Under the pieces are notes generated by a model that worked only from the letters and a program-made list of their open reading frames with translations, did no database searches and was not told where the DNA came from. Of a DNA stretch of 64,000 bases, positions 1-11,026 are shown in pieces. Location of the stretch: assembly GCA_021521415.1 (NCBI GenBank), contig JAIQDT010000226.1:1714501-1778500 (forward strand), in the 5' to 3' direction. Within the stretch, counting starts at the first letter, position 1, and each line of letters starts with the position of its first letter. The position numbers and the translations under genes were made by a program. This DNA comes from Bidens hawaiensis. Lineage: Eukaryota > Streptophyta > Magnoliopsida > Asterales > Asteraceae.

Positions 1-1536
1 ATGGACGATTGATTATTCAAGATTATGCTTAATCACGGGGTAATCTTTTGGTTACCCCTTGATTTTTCAAGATTATGCTTAAATGCATGGGGAAATCTTG
101 AAGAATTAAGTCATATGGACGATTGATTATTTTGTTCGGACAAAATCCGAAACTTTCGGTTTGTTTAACCTCGGCCGAAAGTATTAAGGTTAAAAGGGGA
201 ACAATTTTGGTCTTCTAAGACCTTGCATATTTGGATGTGCATTTAGATGTTCATAACCTAGCTATGACCTTGTGTTTGGATGTGTGTTTGTGTTGTGATT
301 CATTTAATTCTTTAATATGGTTGTAATATTCATTTATTTGGGTTTGTAATCTATTTATTCATTTTATATTGGTTTGTAATAATAAGTAGATTAGTTGTAT
401 TTCATTTACTGGCAAAAATGTATTAGGATATCTTTTTTGTAAAAGAAGATGTAACAAAGTTAGGGTTTTGGTTTTGGACATTAATGGACGTAATAGTCCA
501 AGATGGGATTTTAGCCCAATGATCAAAACCCGAACATGGAGGCCCAAGAAAGCTAGGAGCTGAAGTTGGATCCCAAATAAAGTGGAAGAGTCACAACACA
601 AGGTGGAGACTTGAAGCATTTGGATGTGGGGTCAAGTGGGAGTTCACCGACACATGCCTTGTGTCATTCTCGTCCCATAGGAGAGACCTTTTGGCACACT
701 TGTTTCGGTCAACAAGTGTTGTCAAGCTTAGGTGGCTATGGTTATGTGCATATTTTTTTATGCTTTCTTAGTTGATTTATATTTTGTTTTATCATATTTG
801 GATATGGATAGTTAACAACTTAATATCAACAACTTGCATAAAATTGGTTCCTTCGAACTCGTTAAGTAATAAAATTGGTTTTATTAAAGGTTAATGATTT
901 CACAATAAAATGGTTTTATAAAAAGGAACTTTGAAAATTGGTTTCAAACTAAATACCATGTATTTGAATGCATTCAAATGCAAGGTATGCAAATGGTTTT
1001 CCAATCTAGAATTTAGAAAACTTGAATCCCTTTTAAAAGAAGTTTAACACCATCCTTTTATACAACACTCGAATCACTTGGGAACTCGATGTGGGATAAA
1101 GGTTACCTAACCACATTGGAGGAAACTTGTGAGTTTTAGGTGGGTTTGCCATATTTGTGGGATAAATGTCACCTAACCAGTTGTATGTGCTAGTTCAAAC
1201 GTGTGTGTAAGTTGGGACGACTTGATTTGGAAACCATGTGAATAGGGTTAACGAAGCATGGCGTATGAAGGTGTTGATGGGATTAAACTTGCCAACCAAA
1301 CATAAGATGTTTAACTGATCCCATAAAATTAGAATTTGCAAAGGGTTGCAATCGTCAAACGTTGACTACCTTGTTAATTCAATAGTAGGATAAAGGTCGC
1401 CTAACTAATATTTGAATGTAACACTGGGTTATAGATGTTAATCATTAATTGTCTTGTTGACATAAAGTGTATTAATGATTAAACTTAAGTTAATGATATT
1501 GAAAATACTAAAATTGAGCTTTGTTAAATTATGTAG
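1..1536 (+). other. 5' leader of copia A
   Basis: This is non-coding sequence upstream of the A gag start. It contains a repeated motif of the form GGGATAAAGGTCACCTAACC at 1093-1113, 1159-1179 and 1387-1406, which also occurs in the leaders of B and C. The first 135 bases hold two short direct repeats: TGGACGATTGATTATT at 2 and 116, and CAAGATTATGCTTAA twice. The minus-strand open frame at 359-619 shows no family resemblance and is treated as chance. Confidence 0.75.
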
Positions 1537-2490
1537 ATGGCCACAATCAATAATCCACCTAACGCAATTATCTCACTCGTGCATAACCTATCACTAAGAG
1601 CTATACTTGATAAGGATCGTCTTAACTACAACAATTTTATGGATTGGTATCAAAACTTGAGAATATTTCTCAGGCAAGAAAAGAAATCCTATATATTGGA
1701 TAATCTTATTCCCGACGAACCAAACATTGACGATGTAGATGCCTATAACGATTGGTTGAACTGCACCGAGTATTCGGTGCTAGTTTCTTGTCTCATGTTG
1801 GGAACTATGATTCCCGAAATTCAAAAGGACTTTGAAAATCATGGGGAATATTACGCGATCAACCAACTAAAGGAAATATTCCTTACTCAAGCAAGGGTGG
1901 CACGCTTAGAAACAGTTCGAGGTCTTCATGCATGTAATATGGAAGAAACCCAATCGATTTCTCTTATGTGCTTAAGATGAAAAGACACATTGATCGACTT
2001 AAACGACTAAATTGTCCCGTCTCAAATGAGTTAGCCACGTATATGATCCACAATGGCCTAACCAAAAGATTTGAAACTTTTGTGATAAACTATAAGATGA
2101 ATGGATGGGACAAGAGCGTTGGTGAGCTTCACGCAATGCTCAAAACGGCCGAAGTAGGAATGGGTATAAAGGTTTTACCGGTTCTCACGATCAATGAAGG
2201 TGGAAATAAGAAGAGGCTTCACCCGAAACCTAAGGAAAAGGTTACCAAAGGTAAGGGATACGTCAAGGGTAAGTTCAAAGGGAAGACTAAATCGGAGCCA
2301 CCCAAACCAAAGGAGAAGAAGCTAAAGATTAGCTCGGAGGAACAGTGCTTTGGTTATGGTGTGATAGGACATTGGATGACAAATTGTCCAACCTATCTCA
2401 AGGAATTGAAAGAGAAGAGGAATGTGAGGCAAACTCGGGTAAAACTTTCATAATCCATATCGATCATAATGTTATTTCCTCTAACGCATG
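1537..2490 (+). pseudogene. Copia A gag pseudogene, N-terminal part
   Basis: The encoded Gag would coat the element RNA in virus-like particles. The frame opens at ATG 1537, just after the leader as in B and C, and matches B Gag throughout (NLSLRAILDKDRLNYNNF near the N-terminus). A one-base loss near 1960 shifts the frame into 1968-2453. A second one-base loss near 2436 ends that frame early. The zinc knuckle reads CFGYGVIGHWMTNC: the second cysteine has become tyrosine, so RNA binding would be lost. The coding sequence is then cut by element D at 2490. It is a dead fragment. Confidence 0.9.
2486..2490. repeat. Target-site duplication of element D, left copy
   Basis: GCATG lies directly before D's 5' LTR. 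The right copy at 40981-40985 is ACATG. Four of five bases match, and the A coding sequence reads on correctly across the site once D is taken out. Confidence 0.8.
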
Positions 2491-3728
2491 TGTAGCATTC
2501 GTCAATTTTCAGATGCGAAAACCCGACTCGTTTAAAATTTTCGATGTGATTCAGTTAATACCCATATGTTACATATTTCATACGTAATAGTTTTTCTTTC
2601 ATAAAGTTATTTAATAATATTAATGATTACTAATATGTATATAAATAAAAAGTATAACACTCATGATTATTTTCTTTATTCAAATATCACATAATAACAT
2701 TATTGATGCATAACCGAAGTACATCATTTTAATCTAGTTATGTCACATTTATTTTTACCTAAAGTTATTTATTTTTAAAAGATAAAAAATATCTTCCTAC
2801 ACCATTCAAATTTTGGTCAAACCTCCTCCCCTAAATCACTCTCCTATCATTAAAACATTCTAATCAATAACCTCCTTATTTTAGTATAAATAAGAACTCA
2901 CTCCCACCCCTTTCATTCTTGCACGACTCTTTGACAAGTTAAAGAGATTACCTTTTTTTCCATTTCAAATGTAGGGTTTTAATTATACAAATCTTCTTCA
3001 TCTTATTTCTATTTATTTTTAATTCTTGTTCATACTAGTTAATCAAATGGTCATATGACCATAAGACAATCATGTCTAGGAATCCACATAATCCATACAC
3101 CATGGTGTATAGGGTGGATGAGACAAAGAACACAAGGAGATGATCGATTACACGAAGGTCACACTTGAAACGTTCTTACATCTTTATTTTTTTGTTTTGA
3201 ATAATTATTTTTTTTGTTCAAAGGACCCAAGGATTTTTGACGATATATACTAATAAATGTTATATAATCATATCCAAAAAAGCCATATTTCAGTTTTCAC
3301 ATTAGATATATCTGTCAAAGAAAGAGGCATATCTTTTTTATAACAAACTGAAAAAGTGCAACACCAAATTCTATGATATACTTCAATGAAATACGGTTCT
3401 AAAAACTATTTTACGCATTTTAATTCATTCCTAGAATTCACAATAAATATTTTAAATACAGTGCGCAGATTCGTACCCCCTGATTTACATGGCTGTTTTG
3501 GCCTATTTATGTTACGAATTTGAAAAACTTTTCTACATGAAAATTGTTCAAAATATTCAAAACAGAACCGTTTGTTGTCCAAAAACTGATTTTGTATTTC
3601 ATCTTCCTTTTTGATCTTTTCCTTGTTTTTATATTATTATTTATACATTATATTTAATATTCTTTAAACTTTCCAATCGCATTAGTTATTGTTTAATTAT
3701 TATATTTTGTTTATTTATAGTTCGTGAG
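2491..3728 (+). repeat. Element D 5' LTR, left part
   Basis: It aligns with the 3' LTR from 38942 to about 40279. Two blocks of roughly 58 and 66 bp that are present in the 3' LTR (near 39719 and 40040) are missing here. It breaks after TTCGTGAG at 3728, where Athila 1 starts. A likely TATA box, TATAAATA, is at 2885-2892 and is conserved in the 3' LTR. Confidence 0.88.
2885..2892 (+). promoter_or_regulatory. Candidate TATA box of D 5' LTR
   Basis: TATAAATA lies about 395 bp into the LTR and is kept exactly in the 3' LTR at 39336-39343. A pyrimidine-rich stretch follows about 20 bp downstream. The position and conservation suit a Pol II LTR promoter, but no transcript evidence is available. 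Confidence 0.45.
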
Positions 3729-5425
3729 TGATGTGTTGAATAACACACTTATATTTCCTTATAGTTTTATAATGTTTTAATGATTTAATATCAAATTTAT
3801 GTAAGTTTAGGGGGTTAAGTGCAAAGTTTTACAAAGTTGAAATGTTTTGTGTAGGTTATGGAAAGATGTGGAAAAAAAGGCAAGAAAAAGAGAACTTGGA
3901 GGGTTTAAGTGTCAAAGTTTCAAAGTTTAATCAAGGCCCGACCCAAGCCCACATCTTAAAAGCCTTATATTATATTATATTATGATAATAACAAGGGAAA
4001 TCTGCCATTTATTCAGCCATAATACCCGAAATACACAGCCAAGAACCTTAACCCTAATTCTGCGATCGGAAGTCAGCCGCCGGCCGGAAAAAGAAAGAAA
4101 AAAGAGAAGAAAGAAGAGGCGGCTGGAGAAGAAGAAGGAACCTTGGGGCAGCAGCTAGGGGCTTCAAACACTCACAAATCTCAGCCATAAACCTTGAGTA
4201 TACATCTTTAAACTTTACTTTATGTTCAAGAACCCTAACTTTGATTGATTTGGTCTTTTGTTTTACATTGTTTTGCAATTGATTGATAGATTGACTTGTT
4301 ATTGATTGAGTTTGGATCTTGAATGAGTTTTATCATGTTTATATTGATGTTTATGATGTTTACTTTGATTTTTTGTGGCTGTCCAAAATCTATGTTAGGC
4401 TAAACTTGCTTGTTCTACCTAGGATAGATGATTGTTGCATAGTTTTAACTTGTTTAATGGATTGTTAATGTTCAAGACTTAAATTATTGATGTAAAGTTT
4501 AACTAAACCATGAATTAGATTGTGTGTGATGGCTGTGTTTTATTTGTTATTACTTATAATCCTCTTGCATTAGTTAATTGAATCGGTTTTGATTAATTGA
4601 TTGCTTGTTAAGCTCTTTACTTGGTGTTTTGGGTTTATTTGCGGGAAGTACAACCGTAGGGATAAGTGGGTAATATATCATCTAAAATCAGTTAAAATAC
4701 ACCTTCTTTGAGACCGAGAGGTGATAAGAAGTAATATTGTCTCATTGCTTTTACTTGTTAGAATTAAGACCGCGCGAGAGCGGGTTTTTATCTTGTCAAG
4801 TTTGAGTGTTTATAAGCAATTAGTTGGTTTAATTTGGGTTTAGTTAAATTGTTCCTCAATCCTTGGTGGCGTAGTATTCGTTTCCATTAGGATAGTGTGT
4901 CGGTGAGACCGAGAGGTGAGTCGTCATTTGAACACGTTAATAATTGTTTTTCCGGTTTGTTCTTTAAAATCAATTAAAACAAGTTAGAGTTTGTTAGAGA
5001 GACTGAGAGGTAATTTGACTTTCTTAAACAAGTTTTAGTTGTGTCATCTTTTATAACCGGTGTCTTGAATATTTTCAATCCATTGTCTTGTTATTTCTGT
5101 CAACATGATTCATTCCTAGGTAGACGTTTTTATCACTGCAGTCAATGTTTTCAAAGAGTTTTGTTAAAAGTTTTCGTTTAATTAAGTTAAGTAGTTTAAT
5201 AAATTCTAAAATAAATCATTTAAATATTATTTTGGTGAGTCTTTGTTAGAGTTTTCTTAATCATAAACGTTTTCACGTGTCTTCGAGTTCGATATCCGGA
5301 CTTTCCTTATCTGTGCTATACGCGATCGGTACACTTGCCGTTTGTGTGAACTAGGATAGATTGTTTGGTTTTTAAAGCTTAGTTGTGATTCATTCTTTAT
5401 TTATATAATACATTTTCACACATCA
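3729..5425 (+). repeat. Athila 1 5' LTR
   Basis: The 1697-bp LTR is bounded by the 7-bp inverted termini TGATGTG and CACATCA. It carries GAGACCGAGAGGTGA at 4710-4724 and 4905-4919 and a variant at 4999-5013. A T/A-rich run TTATATTATATTATATTATG near 3964 may hold the TATA box. The primer-binding site follows six bases after its end. It matches 12877-14446 and, inverted, 18087-19803. Confidence 0.93.
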
Positions 5426-5431
5426 AGTTTT

Positions 5432-5449
5432 TGGCGCCGTTGCCGGGGA
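5432..5449 (+). other. Athila 1 primer-binding site (tRNA-Asp)
   Basis: TGGCGCCGTTGCCGGGGA is the exact complement of the 3' end of plant tRNA-Asp including CCA. This primer is typical of the Athila lineage and related elements. It starts the minus-strand cDNA. Confidence 0.93.
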
Positions 5450-5583
5450 GACGGTTTGAAGCGTTTTAAGAACGACTCGAGTTAGGACTTGCCTTATTTA
5501 CTATTTGTTTTCTTAATTGTTTTGTTTGTTAGTTTAAAATAGTTTAGTTAATTAATATTTCTTTTATTTATTTTAATAGTTGT

Positions 5584-7013
5584 ATGCGACGTACTCGATC
5601 TCTAGGACCACCAGAAGTTGATGGATTTCCCAAACCAGAGAGAGAGCTTCTTGAGAGACGTCGTACAAAACCGTCTTCTTGTTCATCTACATCCGTCGGT
5701 AATACATTCTCTTCTCCTACTTTATCTGAACCCATCGTTAGGGATAGGATTATGGCCGACGCACCACCGAGGAGGACAGTCGCAGACCGGGCCCGTCCTG
5801 TCGATGCTGGCGCGAGATCCAGCATTGCACCACCAGCTATAGGAGTTTAAACGACCTGGCAGATTCCATCGAACGTTCTGAACACCATTTCCCATTCTGC
5901 TCAATTTCACGGGTTACTCCACGAGAACCCGCATTCACATCTCACTAGCATTGCACGTATTTGCGACACGTTTCATCTTGCCAACGTATCCGAAGACGCC
6001 ATCAAACTCCGCATATTTCCGTTCTCACTCGTTGATCAGGCGAGTCTGTGGCTTGAGTCCCTCCCACAGGGATCCATTTCTACTTGGGCCGCCATGCAGA
6101 CCCAGTTCCTGGAAAAATACGATCCTCCGGCTAAGGCCGCTCGTTTGCGTAACCAGATTCATTCTTTCCAGATGGAGGACACTGAGAGTTTCTACGAGGC
6201 GTGGGAGAGATTCAAAAACCTACTTGCTTTATGTCCGAACCACAGCTTGCAGGACTGGGCGGTTGTTGAAAAGTTCTATAACGGAGTGACTTACGCGACT
6301 CAGAATATGCTTGACACTGCTGCAGGAAGCAACTTATTGACGACAAAGGATACCGATGGGTGCATTGCCTTATTTAACGATTTAGCCATGAGTGGATACC
6401 AGCGACCACCTTCTAAGAGCACCAAAACCGTCGATGCGTTATCACGCAGCATACATTCAGTCGACACGAACACCGCCCTCGCGGCACAGGTTGAGGCGTT
6501 AGCGAAGATTGTGAAGGACCTACAGGTAAAAAGTAAGTTATGCGAGATCTGCAGAGGGGGACACGATACCGTTCAATGCCCCGTAGGTTTCCAGGAGGAG
6601 GTTGTAGACTATGTTAACAATCCGAACCGAAACCCTAATTCTTTTAATTCTTATAATTCGGTTTGGAGAGGTAACCAAAATCCTAACTGGAGGAACGGAA
6701 ATCATTCCGGCTTCCAGCCGCGTCAGAGTCTCTTCCAGGATTCCGATGAAGGAGCGAGTGGTGGGGAGAAGAAGCCCACGCTGGAGGAGATGATGGCACA
6801 GCAGACTCAGATGCTGTCGCAGCTTATGACTCGAGAGGATTCCCGTCACAAAGAGACTCAAGAGAAATTTCGGGAACACGAGTCATTCATGAGAAATCAG
6901 GGGGCGTCAATTCAAAATCTTGAGAGGCAGATGGGAGAGATCGTCTGAATGAGAGGCCGCCAGGTACACTTCCGAGTAACACTGAGCAGAATCCGAAGGC
7001 CTTCGCGAAAGCT
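5584..7013 (+). pseudogene. Athila 1 gag pseudogene
   Basis: It encodes an Athila-type Gag. The frame starts at ATG 5584 after about 160 bp of leader. The core block (LRIFPFSLVDQASLWLESLP, and YEAWERFKNLLALCPNH further on) is the Retrotrans_gag domain of this lineage. A basic, Asn-rich tail precedes a region with Gln- and Met-rich helices (EEMMAQQTQMLSQLMTRE). A CEICRGGHDTVQC segment resembles a zinc knuckle. The frame is broken by TAA at 5848, where Athila 2 has CAA, and by the loss of seven bases near 6943 relative to Athila 2, which ends the frame at 6948. Confidence 0.9.
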
Positions 7014-10000
7014 GTGACGACGAGGAGCGGTGCATGGGCACGTAGTAAGCCAGTGAATCAGGGGCCTGCGGTAGATGTAGAGGAGCAGGTAGACGAGGAG
7101 ATTCAGATGGAGTCTCCACCGGCCAAGGTGCATCAGAGGCGAAGCCCAGGAAGTACAGCACAGGCCGAGGACCAGCCATTACCCAACACACCACCGAGAG
7201 TCTACAAACCTAGACTCCCATTTCCCGGGAGAGTTTGCACGGATAGAGACGAGGAGCAGAACACTAAATTTCTTGATCTCCTAAAGCAACTTCACCTTAA
7301 CATTCCATTCCTTGAGGTACTAACTCAAATGCCGAAATATGCAAAGTTCCTTAAGGATATTCTTTCTAATAAGGAGAAGTTAGCTGAGGTCTCTTCCATC
7401 CCGCTGAGTGCTGGTTGCTCTGCAGTTTTGCAGAAAAAGTTACCGGAAAAGATGTCCGATCCTGGGAGTTTCACGATTCCCTGCATCTTGAGTGATAATA
7501 CGGTTGTTCATGCACTGGCAGATCTTGGTGCCAGTATTAATCTCATGCCGTATTCCGTGTATCGCAAGTTTGGTTTAGGCGAGCCGAGGTCTACCCGTAT
7601 GAGTATCCAGCTTGCTGATCGTTCTGTGAAATACCCCCGAGGGGTGGTCGAGAACATGCTAGTTCGTGTCGACAAGTTCATCTTCCCGGTGGACTTTGTC
7701 ATCCTGGACATGAACGATGACGATAGTGTCCCACTCATCTTGGGCCGACCATTCCTTGCCACTGCACAGGCATTGATCGATGTCTGCGAGGGTAAATTAA
7801 TCTTATGAGTTGGGGATGAGAACGTCACCTTTGACGTTCGACAGTCACTAAAACACCCCAAGTCTGCTGATGACTCCTTATACTTCATTGATACCATCAT
7901 GGAGCATGTTGGGGAGTTTCTCAGCGAAATTTATGGAGGATCTGCCTCCGACACCCAGATTCTCGACAGGGAGATTCCGGAGATTGAAATGGTTGCCGTA
8001 ACCAATCAGTCCTTAGATGACGACACCGTGTCGCATACCCCTGAATCTGGCGTGTCTGCTGAGATCGTACGAGACGATCCGATTGACCGACCTTCGGTTG
8101 AGAGTCCTCCTCTTTCCTTAGAGCTTAGGGATCTGCCTGCCCATCTTGATTACGCATTTTTAGATGAAGAGAGGAAGCTTCCAGTTATCATTGCATCTGC
8201 TTTGACGGTGGTCGAGAAGGAGAAGTTGTTGAGGGTGCTACGAGAGCACAAAGAGGCGATTGCATGGAAGATTATCGACATCAAGGGTATCAACCCTTCG
8301 TTTTGCACTCATAAAATCCTCATGGAGGATAATTTCAAAAATTTCGTCCAGCCGCAACGGCGGCTTAATCCAAAAATGCAAGAGATCGTAAAGAATGAGA
8401 TCATCAAACTCCTTGATGCGGGAATCATTTTCCCCATTTCTGATAGTGCTTGGGTGAGTCCAGTCCAAGTGGTTCCTAAAAAGGGTGGCATGACTGTCGT
8501 CACCAACGAGAGGAACGAGCTTATTCCCATGAGGACTGTGACGGGATGGCGAGTCTGTATTGATTATCGCCGATTGAATGATGCCACCAGGAAAGACCAC
8601 TTTCCTCTCCCATTCATTGATCAGATGTTAGAGCGTTTAGCTGGTCAGCAGTACTACTGCTTCTTGGATGGTTTCTCCGGGTATTTCCAGATTCCCATAG
8701 CTCCCGATGACTAGGAGAAAACCACTTTCACCTGCCCTTACGGTACGTTTGCCTATAAACGTATGCCGTTCGGACTTTGTAACGCTCCGACCACATTCCA
8801 GAGGTGTATGGTGGCCATTTTCCATGATATGATCGAGGACTCCATGGAGGTATTCATGGACGATTTTTCCATATTTGGGAGTTCCTTCGATCATTGTTTA
8901 TCTAATCTTGAGAGGATGATATCCCGTTGCGTTGGTACCAACCTAGTCCTTAACTGGGAGAAGTGTCATTTTATGGTTCGTGAGGGCATTGTTCTGGGAC
9001 ATCGGATCTCGAGTGCGGGGATAGAGGTTGACAAAGCGAAGGTCGAGACCATTCTAATCTTCCCCCACCCACCTCTGTGAGATCCATTCGTAGTTTTCTT
9101 GGTCATGCCGGGTTCTACCGCCGGTTCATTAAAGATTTCTCAAAAATCGCAAGACCCATGACCAAACTTTTGGAGAAGGATGCTCCATTTGTTTTTTCCG
9201 AGCAGTGTATCGAGGCGTTTGATCTTCTAAAAGACAAACTCGTTAACGCCCCGATCATGGTTGCTCCCGACTAGTCGTCACCATTCGAGTTGATGTGTGA
9301 CGCGAGCGACTTCGCAGTCGGAGCAGTTCTTGGACAACGGAAGGATAAATATTTCCATCCGATCTACTATGCTAGCCGGACCTTAAACGGCGAACAGGAA
9401 AGCTATACCACCACCGAAAAGGAGCTTTTAGCTGTGGTGTTCGCTTTCGACAAATTTAGGTCCTATCTGGTTTTGTCCAAAACGATTGTTTATACGGATC
9501 ATGCTGCTATTCGTTATCTCTTCAGCAAGCAGGATGCCAAACCTCGTCTTATCCGTTGGATCCTGTTTCTTCAAGAGTTTGATATTGAGATCCGTGATAA
9601 AAAGGGGGCCGAGAATGTTGCGGCCGATCATCTTTCACGTCTAGAAGGTGCTGAGTTAGGAGATTCGGGGGGCAGGATCAACGACCGTTTTCCGACGGAA
9701 AGTCTCATGTTCGTTAAGGCACAGGAGGAGGGTTTTCCATGGTTAGCTGACTTCGCAAACTATCTTGCTGATGGATACCTCCCGAAGATGTCTTACCAGC
9801 AAAAGAAGAAATTCTTTGCTGATGTTAAGTTCTACCTATGGGACGACCCGTATATTATCCGTGTTGGTGCTAATCAGTTAATTAGGAGATGTGTAGATGC
9901 AAAGGAGGGATGGCAGATTTTGAGCCATTGTCATGTGGAACCGACAGGAGGTCACCACGGTGCGAGTTCGACAGCGAAGAAGGTATTTGATTCTGGATTC

Positions 10001-11026
10001 TATTGGCCTTCTATTTTCAAAGACGCACATGAGTTTGTTAAAAATTGTGACCGATGTCAACGTGTTGGTAATATCTCATCCCGGAATGAGATGCCCCAAA
10101 ACGCGATTCAGGTATGCGAGGTTTTTGACATTTGGGGTATCGATTTTATGGGCCCGTTCCCGTCGTCTAGAGGGAACAAGTACATTCTTGTGGCTGTTGA
10201 TTACGTTTCCAAGTGGGTCGAGGCCAAAGCATTGCCCACTAACGACGCCCGAGTTGTAGTGAGATTTTTAAAAGGTTTGTTTTCCCGTTTTGGAGTCCCG
10301 AAGGCCTTGATCAGTGATCGAGGTACTCACTTCTGCAATGTGCAGATGGAGAAGGCGTTGTAGCGCTATGGGGTCACCCACCGGCTTGCGACCGCCTGCC
10401 ACCCACAGACCAGTGGGCACGTAGAAGTGAGTAATGGGGGAATCAAACGTATTCTCGAGAAAACGGTTGGTTCAAGTCGTCGGGATTGGTCCGAGAAATT
10501 AGATGATGCTCTGTGGGCTTTCCGAACAGCCTACAAGACTCCGACTGGTTCCACACCATCTCGGATGATTTATGGGAAGGCATGTCATCTTCCTGTTGAA
10601 TTGGAACACCACGCTTCATGGGCCCTTTAGAGGGTCAATCTTGATTTATCCGTCGCTGAGAGTGCACGTTTCCATCAGTTGCACGAGTTGGAGGAGCTCC
10701 GGGATCACGCATATGCACAATCATTTCGGTATAAGGAGCGGACGAAGGAACTGCATGATAGAAAGTTGAAGGGTAATAAGCAGTTCAAGTGTGGGGATAA
10801 GGTTTTATTGTATAACTCCCGGTTGAGGTTATTCCCGGGAAAGTTGAAATCCCGATGGTCGGGACCGTTCACGGTCACTGAGGTTTTCCCGTATGGCACC
10901 ATTGAGATACAAGATCGAAGCGGGAAGTTTAAGGTGAACGGCCATAGACTGAAGCACTACATTGGAGAGCCGATAACTGATCAGACAGTCGAGGTGTTCT
11001 ACCTTGACTCATTCACCGAGGATTAG
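7014..11026 (+). pseudogene. Athila 1 pol pseudogene (PR-RT-RH-INT)
   Basis: It encodes the replication enzymes in gypsy order. The protease motif DLGASIN is at 7521-7541. The reverse transcriptase holds WRVCIDYRRLN and the catalytic FMDD at 8853-8864. RNase H starts with [12 protein letters not shown] near 9287. Integrase has an HHCC finger ([11 protein letters not shown]...CDRCQ) and the triad Asp 10142, Asp 10316, Glu 10424, with 35 residues between the last two. A chromodomain is not evident. The frame is ruined by stops at 7806 (AGA in Athila 2), 8712 (CAG in Athila 2), 9272, 10361 and 10628, and by a frameshift near 9065. Four of these fit C-to-T change at CHG sites. Confidence 0.92.

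Larger units (their letters stand above)
1..2490 (+). mobile_element. Copia element A, left part (leader and gag)
   Basis: This is the 5' internal part of a decayed Ty1/copia element. It starts upstream of the window, so its 5' LTR is not seen. It aligns with the leaders and gag of elements B and C. It stops at 2490, where element D begins with TGTAGCATTC, and resumes at 40981 with the codons for the protease motif. The flanking pentamers GCATG (2486-2490) and ACATG (40981-40985) are the target-site duplication made by D, with one mismatch. A is the oldest layer of the nest. Confidence 0.9.

Noticed and set aside
4054..4278. A 74-codon minus-strand frame, identical at 13202-13426
   Set aside because: Both copies lie in the Athila 1 LTRs, so identity reflects LTR duplication. 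There is no known domain and no copy in Athila 2's more diverged LTR.
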